Shown piece by piece: positions 1-11,386 of a stretch of 21,986 nt of DNA. This DNA comes from Hymenopellis radicata (lineage: Eukaryota > Basidiomycota > Agaricomycetes > Agaricales > Physalacriaceae). The position numbers were made by a program, and so were the translations under genes. The notes under the pieces are model-generated. The model was not told the DNA's origin. It did not search any database and saw only the letters and a program-made list of their open reading frames with translations. The first letter of the stretch is position 1; every line of letters begins with the position of its first letter. The DNA is taken from positions 1 through 21,986 of the forward strand of contig JADNRX010000802.1 of NCBI GenBank assembly GCA_015501595.1, read 5' to 3'.

Positions 1-123
1 GAAAAGGCGTGGTCGCACCTTCCCGACGCGTTCTTCTCGAAACCGTCCATGGCGCACAGATGGGTCAACGACCGAGAACTCGCCGGCATCGTTAATTTCC
101 TGGGCGATTTGAGACAGCGGTAG
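1..123 (+). CDS. 3' end of an unidentified protein gene (partial)
   Basis: The first 120 bases are open in frame 1 and end in TAG at 121-123, giving a 40-residue C-terminal piece that ends NFLGDLRQR. It has ordinary coding composition, and the gene continues beyond the left edge. The piece contains W, H and charged residues in a soluble-looking pattern (KAWSHLPDAFF, HRWVNDRELAG) but no motif I can name. The stop is followed at once by sequence with stops in all frames, which fits a true gene end. I do not recognise the family. It could also be a chance open frame, since only 40 codons are visible. Confidence 0.45.
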   Translation, partial: EKAWSHLPDAFFSKPSMAHRWVNDRELAGIVNFLGDLRQR

Positions 124-1010
124 GGCGGATAACAACAGGGCTTACATCCCAGAGGCCTGGCACGCCCATTGGCGATGATGACGGTTATTGGTAGAGTTTT
201 GGCCCTTGTTGACGCGATGCATCCTTTGTTTATTTAATTGTTAGCACCGCCACCGACCGGTCTTTGTGCTAGGCAGATACTTAATAGTTCTCAAGATTAC
301 TGTAGCTCTTGAACTGAAGAATGTACGTCGCGCCATTGATATTTGACTGCTTGTATAGGCCGCTCGTGAGCATCATGCTCGCGTTGGCGCTTTCTGTGAA
401 TTCTGTGTGTCTCCACTAATGTACATGCTATCGGCCACGCGTCTTAGTTTCTCTGTGACCCGCTCTCCTTAGGCCTTCTCCAGAAACGCGGGACGACGGT
501 AAGTGGGCAAGGATGGATGACGGAAGCCTTTGCCTAGTCGCGTCTACTCAGTTTGTTAGGAACAATCCGGGCGCCAAGCTCATCTTTTGTGATTTAGCTG
601 TCACCCAAACGCTGCCCTGTGCCCTCGACATGCTCTCCGCGGTACGGTGTACGGGCGCTACAAGTTCTTCGCCAACCGTGTCCTCCCGACAGGCTAACCG
701 GAATTTAACCGTGAGACCACTCGGTCTTCGTCTTCCAAATTGAGAGTACATTTTGGACATTGCTGTGGTTTTCGGCAATCAAGACGCGACTACAGGTTGA
801 AGCGTAGGGATGTGCAGGCTTGTGCAGGACGTGAATGAATTCAGAGTCGCCAGGGTGGACGTGTCAGATGCCGAAAGATCAACCGGCAAGAATAGGAGCC
901 GACCAATCATGCCGCTTGCCCACGCGTTGTTCTGGCTCGCGCGTTGCGTGTCTGGGTTGCTTCGCCGAGAGGCCTGCGTTTCAATTCGGAAGAGCCGTGA
1001 ATGTCTAGCT
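124..1010. other. intergenic region without a supported gene
   Basis: About 890 bases separate the end of the first gene from the TATA box of the next. Two overlapping opposite-strand open frames of 76 codons (513-743 plus, 548-778 minus) and one of 110 codons (810-1142 plus) exist. None has a recognisable motif, and the last runs across the TATA box and start of the downstream gene. I see no tRNA, repeat or transposon end. The stretch probably holds the 3' UTR of the first gene and the promoter of the DUF5519 gene. Confidence 0.5.
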
Positions 1011-1018
1011 TATATAAG
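1011..1018 (+). promoter_or_regulatory. TATA box of the DUF5519 gene
   Basis: TATATAAG lies about 80 bases upstream of the first ATG (1100) of the luciferase-domain gene. It is followed by a C-rich stretch with CATCACACCC, a typical fungal core-promoter arrangement. Placement is by motif and distance only. Confidence 0.55.
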
Positions 1019-1099
1019 GCCACATCTCTGCCGTTCTCCCCATCACACCCACCGTTCAATGAGCCTCGTCTACGCTAAACCTGCACCCTCTTCCACGAT

Positions 1100-1917
1100 A
1101 TGCTCGCTCTCATCCACAGACACCCTCGCGCCGCCATCATGACTGGCGTCCTCGGCTTATCCGTTCCATGGCTTGTGGAGAACTACCACAAGTATCTGAG
1201 CCTTGGTATTGGCGGTCTCCCATACAACCCTCTCGGTTGGATGATCTCCACCTTGTTCAAGCCATTTGGTCGCGAAACCCTTAGTGTCATGCAGTACGAT
1301 AAAGACCAGAATCAAGAGACTTGGCTCGACCCGGAAGCGATTCCGGAACGTCGTGGATCGCGTCCCGTGACCGCTGGCATTTCCTCCCTCACCGCCAGAT
1401 TAACCGTCTCCCTACCGAAGAGATAGCTGCCGTACGTCTTGATCATCTTCGCGTCTGCACTTAGTGAACCCCCTTTCAGCAACTGGATACTCTATTTAAG
1501 AAACACGCCGAAGCCAATCCCGCCTTGGTAGAACTCACCACATCTCCCCATGAAAGACACGTCAAAGGGATGCTTGTCCGCTCGTCCATCGTACCACACA
1601 AGACCGCCGCTACGGCCTGGAACGAGATCGTACATGTTCATCCCCCAGACCATTCCATGCACGTCGTCCTGTCGCCTGCGGACTGTAAATTGGGTATGTA
1701 CATGCCGTATGACGGTCATCGCTATTTCTGACTTGCACCAATAGTTATCGAACATGGATGGGGAGAGCGCCACCCTCTTAGCGGTGTCCGTGGCATACCT
1801 ATGCCAAAGGAGTACCTGTTGATCTACGCACCTCGAAACCAGGAGGAATTGGATGTTTTGGAGCGTATCATCGTCGCCGCTATTGGATTCATGGCGAACA
1901 GCCGGGAAGTGCTATAA
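1100..1917 (+). CDS. fungal luciferase-domain (DUF5519) protein, one frame break
   Basis: Three exons are proposed: 1100-1431, 1480-1693 and 1745-1917. The introns (48 and 51 nt) have GTACGT and GTATGT donors and CAG and TAG acceptors. With one base added near 1373 the exons total 720 nt, or 239 residues. The N-terminus has a hydrophobic segment and the motif LGIGGLPYNPLGW. The C-terminal half has the family core IVHVHPPDHSMHVVLSP, GWGERHPLSG and YLLIYAPRNQEE. These match fungal proteins with the luciferase/DUF5519 fold, whose function is unknown. The frame breaks after RPVT: the continuation WHFLPHRQ is found only in the next frame, as if ACCGGCTGG had lost a G. A 32-nt intron (1367-1398) would also restore the frame but would delete the HFLPHRQ segment, which I recall as conserved in the family. 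An in-frame ATG at 1139 could be the true start. Confidence 0.75.
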
Positions 1918-2098
1918 TATGTACTTGATATCGTTTGAAACTTTGCCACTCACTAATTCTTTTTATTGTTATCTGTAACATCACTCACTTGAATTTGAGT
2001 CATCCTTGGAGTAATGATTGAACGTCTGATTTGACATGTTCACTCCGTTCTACTGTACGTTGTGACCCAAGACGATTTCAACTCACGGAAGTACGCCA

Positions 2099-4211
2099 CT
2101 AGTTTCCATAAGGATCAGCACTGCCATACTCCGGGCCGACACTAGGATCCGCATCTGATTTGAACTTGTAGCGAACTAAAAAATCAATGAGTGGGCTCAG
2201 CGAGGTTAGATTGATTGCACTCACGAATAACGTGATCCCCAGCATTGTACACATCGCCAAAGTAATCCTCCTTATGGTACGCTTTCTTCGGCCAAGCTCT
2301 GTCATAATCTTCGTCGTAGTCGTCGTCGTCAGCATCCTCGCCGGCGCTGGTCTCCGAGTTCGCTCCCTTCTCACGCTCCTGGACGAACTTGGGAAGCTTG
2401 ATAGGCCGATATCCTCTAGGATTCCCATACGGTCCATGAACCTGCACTCCGTGACTGCCCACAGAGTGTTCCTTGTCCCATCCCAAGCGAGGTCGACCAC
2501 GTCGTTGTTTCCAGTTGCGAGTTCGTACACCATTTGACGACCACGGACATCCCACACCTTGATGACTGCTGCTTCTCCGCCGCGCTAAAGATTGCTATAC
2601 GATTTGAAGCATAACGAAGAAAACAGCGATAGCAAGCACTTACTGGGCACACCATCTGGATGAGCTAATGCGACCGACGGTGTAGCGCGGTCATCGTTTT
2701 CAATCGTCAGAACCGGTAAGAGTTGGCGCGTATCCCACAGACGAATATGACCATCGATACACCCAGAAGCAAACACGTTAGGAGCTGTGAATGGATCTGT
2801 AGATAAAGACCGAGTATAGCCGCCCTGTCCGAGGAATTTGGTTCCGACTTTGCCTCCATGCTCGACGTCAATGGCAATCATTGCGCACTTCTCTTTCATG
2901 ACCGTGATCATTGCATTGGGGAGGAAGGATGGCTATCCATCTATTGATATCCCAGTCCTTCAGCGTGCTCTCCAATGACACGACTGAAGTCGAGAGACTG
3001 CCAGAGGAACATTCGATACGTCCTGTCCATAGGAGTGATAATCATCTTGAAGGCGAAGCTGTCCTCCGATGCGCTCATTGCCCTCAGACCCGTGGGTCGG
3101 TTGGCTATCGAGGGCCCATACACATAGTTTCCCCTTTCCGGCTCGAACTAGGTTTCCGTTAGAGAACGCATGGATGGGACCCCGGAAATCGTTGGAAGCC
3201 AACGTGTGCACAGGCAAGTCGTTGTCCCAACTGAAGGACTTGACGCGTTGGTCATCAGCAATGAACAACAGTCGTCGCGACTCCTCGGTGGTAATGAAAG
3301 GAGCGTGGTTCGCCAAACCAACGTGCAGCCCGCGGCATTCAAGTTTGCCATCCTCTGAGAGACGCAAGTAAGCAAGGCCAGGCGTGTCTTCGTACCATCC
3401 CGTCATCCCGACGCAGCTGTGGTTGGTGGATATGCATAGATTGATGGGAGCCATCACGGTATCGCTGGACACCTCACATCGGGCTTCATACACTGCCTGA
3501 GCCGCCGCATGCGTGTAGGGTGAAGACCACGACGAGGGAAATTTGTCGTTGAAACGAGAGAGTAAGGTCGTCGACTGGTGAGCCTTCTGCACTGCAAGTG
3601 CATCCCAGGATTTCAGCTCCCCAAATATGTCTTTGCATGCGGCATCTGTATTATTGGTACTCAACAACCAGGATATCAATGGATATTATGGTGCTTACCG
3701 GCCTCATCAGCTCCTCCTTTGCTTTTAAAGAATTCGGCAGTGGCCCACTTCAAATTGTCCAGAACATGGGCGCCTGGAAGGGAATATGAGGATCACAATT
3801 TGAAGAGTCCAAAAACGATAACTTACTCAAGATTGGCAAACCAGGCTTTTTCCTAATGATTTCTTCTTCGGCGTGCGCAAAAGATCTGAACTTCCCATCT
3901 TCGAAGATCCAACGTGCGTGATACCCACCCGACGAATTGTTAGTACTGACCGCTTCGTTGACAACAGCATCAACTCGTTCGATAAGACGCTCTCTCTCGC
4001 TTTCATTTGCACCTCGCAAGAGATCAAACAATTCCGCAAGAAGGGAGGTGAAAAGTCTCTGCCGTCTGTGAAATACCGATTCGCCACCTTTCGGCCCTTT
4101 TCGATCCTCTTCATCATCAGCCTCGAAGTCGCGGCGGTCGATGTTTTCGTGAATGAAGGTCGACAGTCGCGATTGACAATCGGAAAACCTGACATCGAGT
4201 TGCGAGGACAT
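2099..4211 (-). CDS. WD40-repeat protein, tandem copy A (five single-base frame breaks)
   Basis: Five exons are proposed: 4211-3827, 3773-3699, 3645-2644, 2594-2225 and 2175-2099. The introns are 49-53 nt with GTAAGT, GTAAGC or GTGAGT donors. The raw exons total 1909 nt; five bases added where the neighbouring paralogue shows the frame moves give 1914 nt, or 637 residues. The N-terminus is acidic and helical (FTSLLAELFDLL; ARWIFEDGKFRSFAHAEEE). The middle and C-terminal parts resemble a divergent beta-propeller, with repeat ends such as RVKSFSWDNDLPVHTL, GHIRLWDTRQLLPVL and KVWDVRGRQMVYEL. An acidic run (DADDDDYDEDYD) precedes the conserved YFGD segment. The breaks lie near 2431, 2572, 2923, 2931 and 3006. 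The family is a fungal WD40 protein of unknown role, presumably a protein-binding scaffold. It is probably a working gene with consensus errors, but a recent pseudogene cannot be excluded. Confidence 0.72.
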
Positions 4212-4380
4212 GGTGGATCGAGTTAAGTCCCTTGCCGCTGTTTCTGTCGCTAAACTTTACGTATTAGCTGTCCTATAATTCAGATCACGCCTTTAGGTCG
4301 TAGATGAGGGAGACTCGATTGCTAATAGAATGGAGCACGCAGGCGAAGGTAGCAAGTAGCTAAATAATGGGTTATTTGAT

Positions 4381-6397
4381 TCACCAGCGGGCGCTATATG
4401 GAGGTACGACACAAGGATCAGCGTCAGGCTTAAACTGAAAACGAACTATGTACAAGGGCAGTAAACAGGATGGTCAACGGGCATAAGAAGAATATGGCGT
4501 ACGAGTAGTGTGAGCCCCAGTGTTGAAAATATCACCAAAGTAGTTCTCGAGATGATAGGCGCTATTCGGCCAGGACCGGCCATACACAGGACTATCCTCG
4601 TTTAGACGACTCTTGATGTATCCCGGTAGCTTGACGCCGCGATATGGATTACGGTAAGGATCCAAGTAATTGCATTCCGTCGCAGCCCAAAGGGTGCTTC
4701 TCGTGCGATCCCATGCCAGGCCGACGACCTGATTGTTTCCTGTCGCGAGTTCATACACCAATTGGCGGCCACGGACATCGTACACCTTGATGACCTCCGC
4801 CTTTACACTGCCGCCAAATATCGCTGCAAATCGTTAAGCAATATTTGTCCTCTTTGGCATAGACTTACTCGGAACACCGTCTGGGTGCGCCAGCGCCACG
4901 GAGGGCATGGCACCGTGACCAACTTCCATAGTAAGAACGGGCAAGGGCTGTCGAGTATCCCACAGTCGAATTTCGCCATCCTCGCAACCCGTTACGAATG
5001 CATTCGGTGCAGCCGAAGGATCCGTAGAGAAGGCGCGCGCCATTCCGCCCTGCCCGATATATTTGGTACCGGTTTTTCTTCCATGTGCGATGTCGATTGA
5101 GATCAGTGCACATTGATTTTTTGCGGAAGTGATCATGGTGCCGGGAAGAGAAGGATGTGCTGCCCAATTCTTAATATTCCAGTCCTTCAGCGCAGAGTCC
5201 AGCGTCACTTTGGAAGACGGTCGGCTACCAGACGAAGGCTCGATGTTGTCCGCGTCGCCATCATCGTCTTCATCAACGTCCATCGTCTTGCCGATTACTT
5301 TCTTACCATCTGGCCCGTGGGTCGGTTGTTTATCCAGCTTCCAGACGGCAAGTTTGCCTTTACCTGCACGTACAAGCTTTCCGTCCGGCAGAACAGTGAT
5401 GGGTCCACGTAGACTCCCCGAGGCCAAAGTATGAACGGGGAGGTCGTCATCCCAGCGGAAAGACTTGACACGCTCCTCGTCCGCCATGAACACGAGTCGC
5501 CTGGACACATCCGTCGTAATGAATGGCGTGATTTCGTCGAGACCAAGTTTCACAGTTGTTTTTCCATCCGCCTCCAGCACAACTGACTACTACGCAATTG
5601 CTGTCGGCAGAAATGTGGATATTGGTGGGGTTCAGACTGCTGTCGCTGGATATTTCACAGCGCGCTTCATATACAGCTTGAACCAGAGGCGTAGTGTAAG
5701 GCGAAGACCAAGGGGCAGAAATTTTATCGCTGAAGTGAGACAAAAGTGTTGTCGAGGGATGCGGTTGCTGGATGGTCTTGTCCCATGATTTTCGGTCACC
5801 GAACACTTTCCTCCTGGCTTTCTCTGGCAGAAATTGTTATGGCTTTTGCAAGCGGTCTAGACCCAAGTTCCTGACCTTTTTGCTTTGCTGTTGTTGCGTT
5901 TCCTATGACAACCCTTACGAACATCTCATATTGAGCTTCGGCTGGATGGCCATAGTATAAGTATCCTGAGCTTTGTTGAAGGATTGTAACTTGAACGTAC
6001 TCATGCTGATTATTGGCTCATTGCTTTCAATGAGTTCTCCCTCGGCGTGGGCAAACGAGTCGAATTCGCCCTCCTCGAAGATCCAACGAGGTTCATAGCG
6101 GGCCCCCGCGCCGTTGTTCACCTTCACCACTCCGTTCACGATGGCATCGACGCGCTCGATAACTTTCTTTGATTCTTTTTCGTCTGCACTCCGTACGATC
6201 TGAAATAGTTCGGCTAGAATGGCGATGAATTGGCGTTGTTTCTTGCGACCCGGCGGCTCGTTGCGATTCGCACTCTCGTCTTCCATATCTGAGTCCGAGT
6301 CATCGTCATCGTCTGAGCGGTTTCCAACCACGATATTGTCGCGCAGGAATTTCTTCAAGCGAATCTCAACCTCAGAGATTTTGGCATCAGAGGTCAT
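4381..6397 (-). CDS. WD40-repeat protein, tandem copy B (two frame breaks)
   Basis: This is the paralogue of the gene that begins 170 bases downstream of its stop, on the same strand. Shared segments include ARCEISSD, RRLVFMADEERVKSF, DLPVHTLAS, GEIRLWDTRQPLPVL and YDVRGRQLVYELATGNN. It starts at the ATG at 6397 with an acidic N-terminus (DDDDDSDSDMEDES). The last intron (GTACGC donor, TAG acceptor, about 4421-4484) leads to a C-terminus FQFKPDADP like that of copy A, ending in TGA at 4381-4383. The intron at 4819-4868 falls at the same codon as in copy A. The first intron would be only 35 nt (5966-6000). The frame moves by +1 twice, near 5581 and near 5820, each meaning one extra or two missing bases. 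Residues between the N-terminal helix and KVFGDRKSWD do not align with copy A, so that part of the model is uncertain. Confidence 0.7.
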
Positions 6398-6756
6398 GGC
6401 GGTTTGGAGCTAGGAGTGAAATTTGAAATTCCGCGCTTATTTCGACTGTTCGAGCACAGCGACTCGACTCTTCCAATACAGAGACCAACACTACATTAGA
6501 ATTTAGAAAGGGTTAGGTCAAAGTCAGCTAAAGCAAACATGTACAAATGTTCCGATCGAAACCTTGTGTGGCGCACAGTGAACACGTCCTCTGGTTACGA
6601 GATACCCTTGACCGTCCGCTCACACAAATCAAATCATGCACGTCTCTTTCAAAGAATGCTAGCCATTGCATGTATATATGGATTATATTAAGTGTGTGTG
6701 TGTGCGTGAAACACTGCAAATATCATTGTATCGTAAAAGTGCCCGAGAAAAACTGT
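6398..6756. other. intergenic region between copy B and the Ca2+-ATPase
   Basis: About 360 bases lie between the stop of the calcium pump and the start of WD40 copy B, both on the minus strand. The stretch must hold the 3' UTR of the pump and the promoter of the WD40 gene. The only structure I see is a short GT dinucleotide run. The open frames here (528-bp scale and smaller) show no family motif. Confidence 0.5.
6692..6704. repeat. short GT microsatellite
   Basis: A run of about six GT units followed by GCGTG lies in the gap between two minus-strand genes. It is a simple low-complexity repeat. No function is implied. Confidence 0.7.
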
Positions 6757-9700
6757 CTAAACCATATTCGATTCGCCGCCGTATCTTTTGAACGCGTCGC
6801 TATCTTTCGGGGTATCTGGATGTAATTGTAGCTTGCCTTCCCACAGCGCTGCTGAGGATCGTGAGGGATCGTTACGAGTCGGGTCTGAGAGACTGCCTTG
6901 TATGTAGCTGTGACCTGCAGCGACAGCGCCAGCCATGAGCGTCGGTGCCATTGTGAGGAGTTGGGACCTGAACGAATAATCAATCTTCCGCACGAAACGA
7001 GCATGAGGAAGAGGGCTTACATTCCCATGGCACCGGTCTTACCGCTTGCGAGATTGATCTTCGCCGAGCGATTCTTGAACACAAACGACGACGACCGAAC
7101 ACGTCCACCACGAAGGTTGGCAAAGGTGCTGAGGTTGTCTTGGACGATGGTAATGGCGCTGCCCCAGCCTTCGGCCTCGGGGCTTTGCGTTGGAGAACGT
7201 CTTCCCGTCCATCAATCTTATGAACTTAAAGAACCGTTCGAAAGGAGCGCTGGGCAACAACCGAACGAGAACACCGAGCGGTATAGAAACACTGCCGAGG
7301 GCCAATGAAATGCCCCATTCACGTCCTGGTATCCGGGTGACTTGGAACGCAGCGCCGCCGACAAAGACGATGAGAACTTGAATAGCGATCTCTGAAGGGA
7401 TATGAACAACACGAACGCAAAATCGCAAATGAAGACCGTACCAATGAGGGTGATAGACATGAAATACCAATTCTTGGTGATTCCTTCAAAGATGTTGAGA
7501 TGTCTATCCAAGCGCCGACAGTTTACCGAGTTGAAGATCTGAGCGAACACGAAGGCGTTGAAAACCAAAGTCTGAACGACGGCATCACTGTGCTCCGTGT
7601 CGTCCAAGCCCAAAATCTGGTGTCCAAGGAAATGGAAGATGAGAGAAATTAAGATCTGATATGCCGACTGGAAGAGAATCATCTTGTACATGTCGACAGA
7701 GAACAGTGGCGCCGTCTTTCTTCTCGGCTGCCGGTCAAGAACTTCTCCGATGCTGGATCCGTAGCGAGCGCAAGGCGGCGAAGTGTCCATGATGATGTTG
7801 ATCCAAAGTAGTTGTCACAGCATAAAAACAGGCTGCTATCCACGGACGCCACGGCGGACACGAAAGTGATAACCACGGCTGTGACGTTCGTCGAGATTTG
7901 AAACTGTAAAAACTTGCGGACAGCGTCGTTAACGCAGCGACCCAAAATAATGGCCTTGACGATGGAGGCAAAGTTGTCGTCCATGAGGATGATATCGGAG
8001 GCTTCCTTGGCGACTTCTGTCCCCGCAATACCCATGGAAAACCCGACATTTGCGGTCTTCAGAGCCGGACCATCGTTCGTACCGTCGCCGGTGACGCCAA
8101 CAACCTCACCAAGCTCCTTCAAGGTCTCAACCAACAGCTTCTTGTCCTCCGGTGATGAGCGCGCAAGGACCTGGAGCCGAGGGACGATGTCTTGCATGTC
8201 AGCCTTTTCCAACCGGCGGAAGACGGGTCCCTCCATAATGATCCCACCGGGGGAGAAGATTCCACACTGGGTGGCAATGGAACGGGCTGTAAGAACGTTG
8301 TCGCCGGTACACATTTTGATGATGACGCCAGCCTTATGACACTTGGCCACAGCCTCACGGACCCCATCGCGCAAAGGATCTTCGATGCCGACGATACCGA
8401 TGAGAGTCATGTCTGTAGAAAGGAATCCGTAGTCAATCTATCAAGAGCGTTATCCACATATCCACAAAGTAAGTTCAGGCACAAACCTCATTCTGGTCAT
8501 CGAACACAGCACCGGATGGCGGCCAGGATTCGAAGTCCCGGTAGCAGAGAGCAATAGTCCGTAACATCTGGTTGGCGTAAAAGATCGTGGTGCGAGAAAT
8601 GTTATCGAGGCCAAGATCGTCAATCGGCTCGACCTCCATGTCGTCGCCATTGAATGAAGGGCCTTGACCAGGTCTATGAACTACGACGTGGGTCCTGCAC
8701 TTGCGGGTGAGAATTTCGCTAGCGCCCTTGACGTAGAGCCTCCACTTGTCCCCGGTCTTAATGACAACACCCATTGACTTACGCTCGCTGGAGAAAGGAA
8801 CCATCTGAACGATATTCGGCTCAGCCTCCGAGCGGATCTGCTGGAAGTCGGGCCATTTGTTCTCCCTACTGAACTTGATGAGTGCAGTCTCGGTCTTGCT
8901 GCCGACGAGAATCTTTTCGCCAGTCTCGGGGTGTGTGTCTTCGAAGGCGGTGGAATTGACGGCGATGGAGGTGTTGATAAGAGTCTGAAGGGCGGGAGTC
9001 ATGACTTCATTGAGATGGGACTGATCGACAGAGAAGTCGTCGACGTGCTTGCGACCACGTTCATCCGGCTCGTCAACATTGGTCCTAGTCTGATTGTCCT
9101 CCAGTTGACGAACGAACTTGGCGTGGATTCCAATGGACCCAGCAACGACGGTCATGTCATTCTGAGTGAGGGTGCCGGTCTTGTCCGTGCAAACCACCGA
9201 GGCATTCGCCATGGTCTCACATGATCCAAGTACACGAACCAGCAGGTTTTCGTAAGTCATACGCTTCGTTGCGAACGCCAAAGCGAGCGTAACCGCAAGC
9301 GGTAAACCTGCGAACGGAGAAATGTCAAGCGGCGTCCGGCAAGATCGAATTTTACGAACCTTCTGGCACAGCAACAACGATCAAGGTAACTGCGATAACC
9401 AGGATGTTAACAAACGCGATACCCTTTTCGTTCGAAGTCCTAAATTATCCAAAAAAGGGGGAATTCAGTATAAGATAGATCACCGAAGCTGTGGTAGGCG
9501 TACCGTTCGGGTACGCCTGTTCCAAGTTGGACAAAGAACCGAATCATCAAGGCAATAAACAGTGTAAGACCAGCGAGGGACCCAAGCTTCGCGATCAACT
9601 CGGCCAAGTAGTTGAGCTTGAGCTGGAGAGGAGTGTTCTCTCCGCCTCCCCGTAGAGCTAACCGGATAATTAGACTGTGTCCCAAATGTAGAACTCGAGA

Positions 9701-11386
9701 CGTACCCATCATGATACGACCATTGAAACTCTTCGTTCCGACAGCGACCACGACATACTTGCCCACGCCTTCCAAGACCTTAGACCCACTGACCATGAAG
9801 CAGTCTGTATGCGATAGTTCGCCCTTTTCGCCGTTAAGAGCCTTCTCACACTCTTCGAACGTCAATTTCTTGATGGCGTCTGATTCACCGGTAGCGCCAG
9901 ATTCGTCGCACTTGACATTGTGCCCGCCGAGGAAAACACCGTCGCATGGTACAATTTCACCCGGTTCCAGAAGGGCAATGTCGCCAACGACAACTTCCTA
10001 CGAAACACAATAAATGTCAGCGAAAGTCGGGGGCGTGCAAGATTGAAAGCTCGCCTTGATGTCGACAATGGTCTCGACCCCATCGCGAATGACCTTTACA
10101 CCTCGCTCCTCCTTCTTCTCGTTCAAAACCTTGAACTGACGCTCCTTTTGCCAATCATTAACCGAACCCACAACGACCTAGAAAGGGAATTGGAAAAAAG
10201 TACCCCACAAACAAGATACGACGTACAACAATTGCAATAGCAATCATGATAGCAACGCCTTCGACCCAGTCCACGGGAGGTTCATCATTATCCCTTGGAA
10301 GACCAAAATCTTGATAGAGACCCAAACCAAAAGAAATAGCAGCAGCGATAGATAATAAAATCTAACACAGCGTTCGACGACAGACAATAGATCAAGAACA
10401 AAAGGACGCACAAGAACTTTATCCTTTAGCGCAGCCCACATCAACTGGAGCAGCGATTTACTGGGTCGTATGGGCAATACATTTTCGCCATACACCCGTC
10501 GTCTATCTTCGATTGGAGCGGAAGCCGCAGCTGCATCGTTGCCCGCGTCCGAGGGTGCATGTGTTGAGTGCACGTCTCCCCCAGGCTCCGTCAGCGTGAT
10601 GGCCGGCTTTTCTGGATCGTGGCGGTGTGAAGTACCATCTCCTGCGCCAGCCTTGCTCAGACCGCGTTCCTTACTGGTGCCTAGACCAGTAAGCAGACCC
10701 GCAGTACCTCCGAATGCGCGGAGCGTGTCAAAACTCTTGGGATCGAGCATATGTGCGAGCTCGAAAGGCTTGTATCTGAAAGGAGCGGGGTCAAAGTTCT
10801 CGTCCTGCTGTAGCTCTGCGCGATGTCCTGTAAGCTCCTCCTCTTCCTCCTCGTCGGCCGCCTTCTTTTTCTTCTTCTTGCTCTTCTTCTTATCTTTCGA
10901 CGGAGACTCGGAATCCGACACGGCCGTAGTCGCTTCTGACGGCGCTGAGGGTGATCGCGACTCGCCATGCGACGTTGCGCGTGTTGGCGTGTCTGTAGCG
11001 TCCTCGTGGCCATTGATGGTGCTTTCACCAGTGCTCGACACGCTCCCCTTGCGAGCGTGTCCCAAGTCGTGTGGTTTGAGCATATCGAGCGAAGATAGAC
11101 CATTCGTTGCCTCCGGTTTGTTGTCTCGTAACGAGAGCGAAGTATCAAAGTGGACGGAAGAATTTGTCAACGTCGGTGAGGGGGGAACGGAGGAACCATC
11201 GTCGGACGACGGCGAATTAGGCACTTCCAGTGACGAACGCCGTACGTGGTGGCTCGCTGTGGGAACGAGCAGGCTAGGATTGCGTGCATGGCCAGCAGAG
11301 GCATGGCTGGGGGTCGTCTGTTGGTTGTCATCGACAACATTTGCCTCCTCAATGACGATAGAGGGTTTCGTTGACTGCTGGTCCAT
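6757..11386 (-). CDS. PMC1: PMC1-type Ca2+-transporting P-type ATPase
   Basis: Ten exons are proposed: 11386-10412, 10361-10227, 10177-10055, 9997-9706, 9657-9504, 9439-9360, 9307-8487, 8412-7442, 7391-7021 and 6967-6757. With seven added bases they total 4140 nt, about 1379 residues. The protein is a P2B-type pump that would move Ca2+ out of the cytosol into the vacuole or across the plasma membrane. Visible motifs are DESGATGES in the actuator domain, PEGLPLAVTLALAF in helix M4, the phosphorylation site CTDKTGTLTQN (Asp about 628), KGASE in the nucleotide domain, TGDGTNDGPALK (about 968-979) and WINIIMD after M5. The first 240 residues are Ser-rich and carry a Lys block followed by a Glu block. 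Exons 1-7 are clean. Exon 8, exon 9 and one donor site contain frame breaks near 7192, 7205, 7736, 7774, 7781, 7814 and 8486. The symbol reflects family, not proven orthology. Confidence 0.9.
9998..10054 (-). other. GC-AG intron in the Ca2+-ATPase gene
   Basis: This 57-nt intron begins GCGAGC after exon-end AAG and ends in CGTAG. Removing it joins IVDIK to EVVVGDIALLEPGE, exactly the order conserved in P2B pumps, and keeps phase 0. No GT donor nearby gives that join. GC donors are a known minority class in fungi, usually with a strong match around the site. Confidence 0.75.

Noticed and set aside
810..1142. 110-codon plus-strand frame before the DUF5519 gene
   Set aside because: It spans the TATA box and the start of the recognised gene in a different frame and has no motif.
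2187..2537. 116-codon hydrophobic plus-strand frame resembling a membrane protein
   Set aside because: It is the complement of the acidic Asp/Glu run of WD40 copy A, which reads as Val/Ile-rich on the opposite strand.
7735..8049. Separate 104-codon minus-strand frame inside the pump gene
   Set aside because: It is an out-of-frame reading of exon 8. Only a few residues coincide with the pump where the frame is broken.
1373..8487. Programmed frameshifting or insertional RNA editing as cause of the frame breaks
   Set aside because: The breaks share no slippery heptamer, stop codon context or downstream structure that I can see, and nuclear genes of this kind are not edited by base insertion. 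Shortened homopolymers explain most of the sites.
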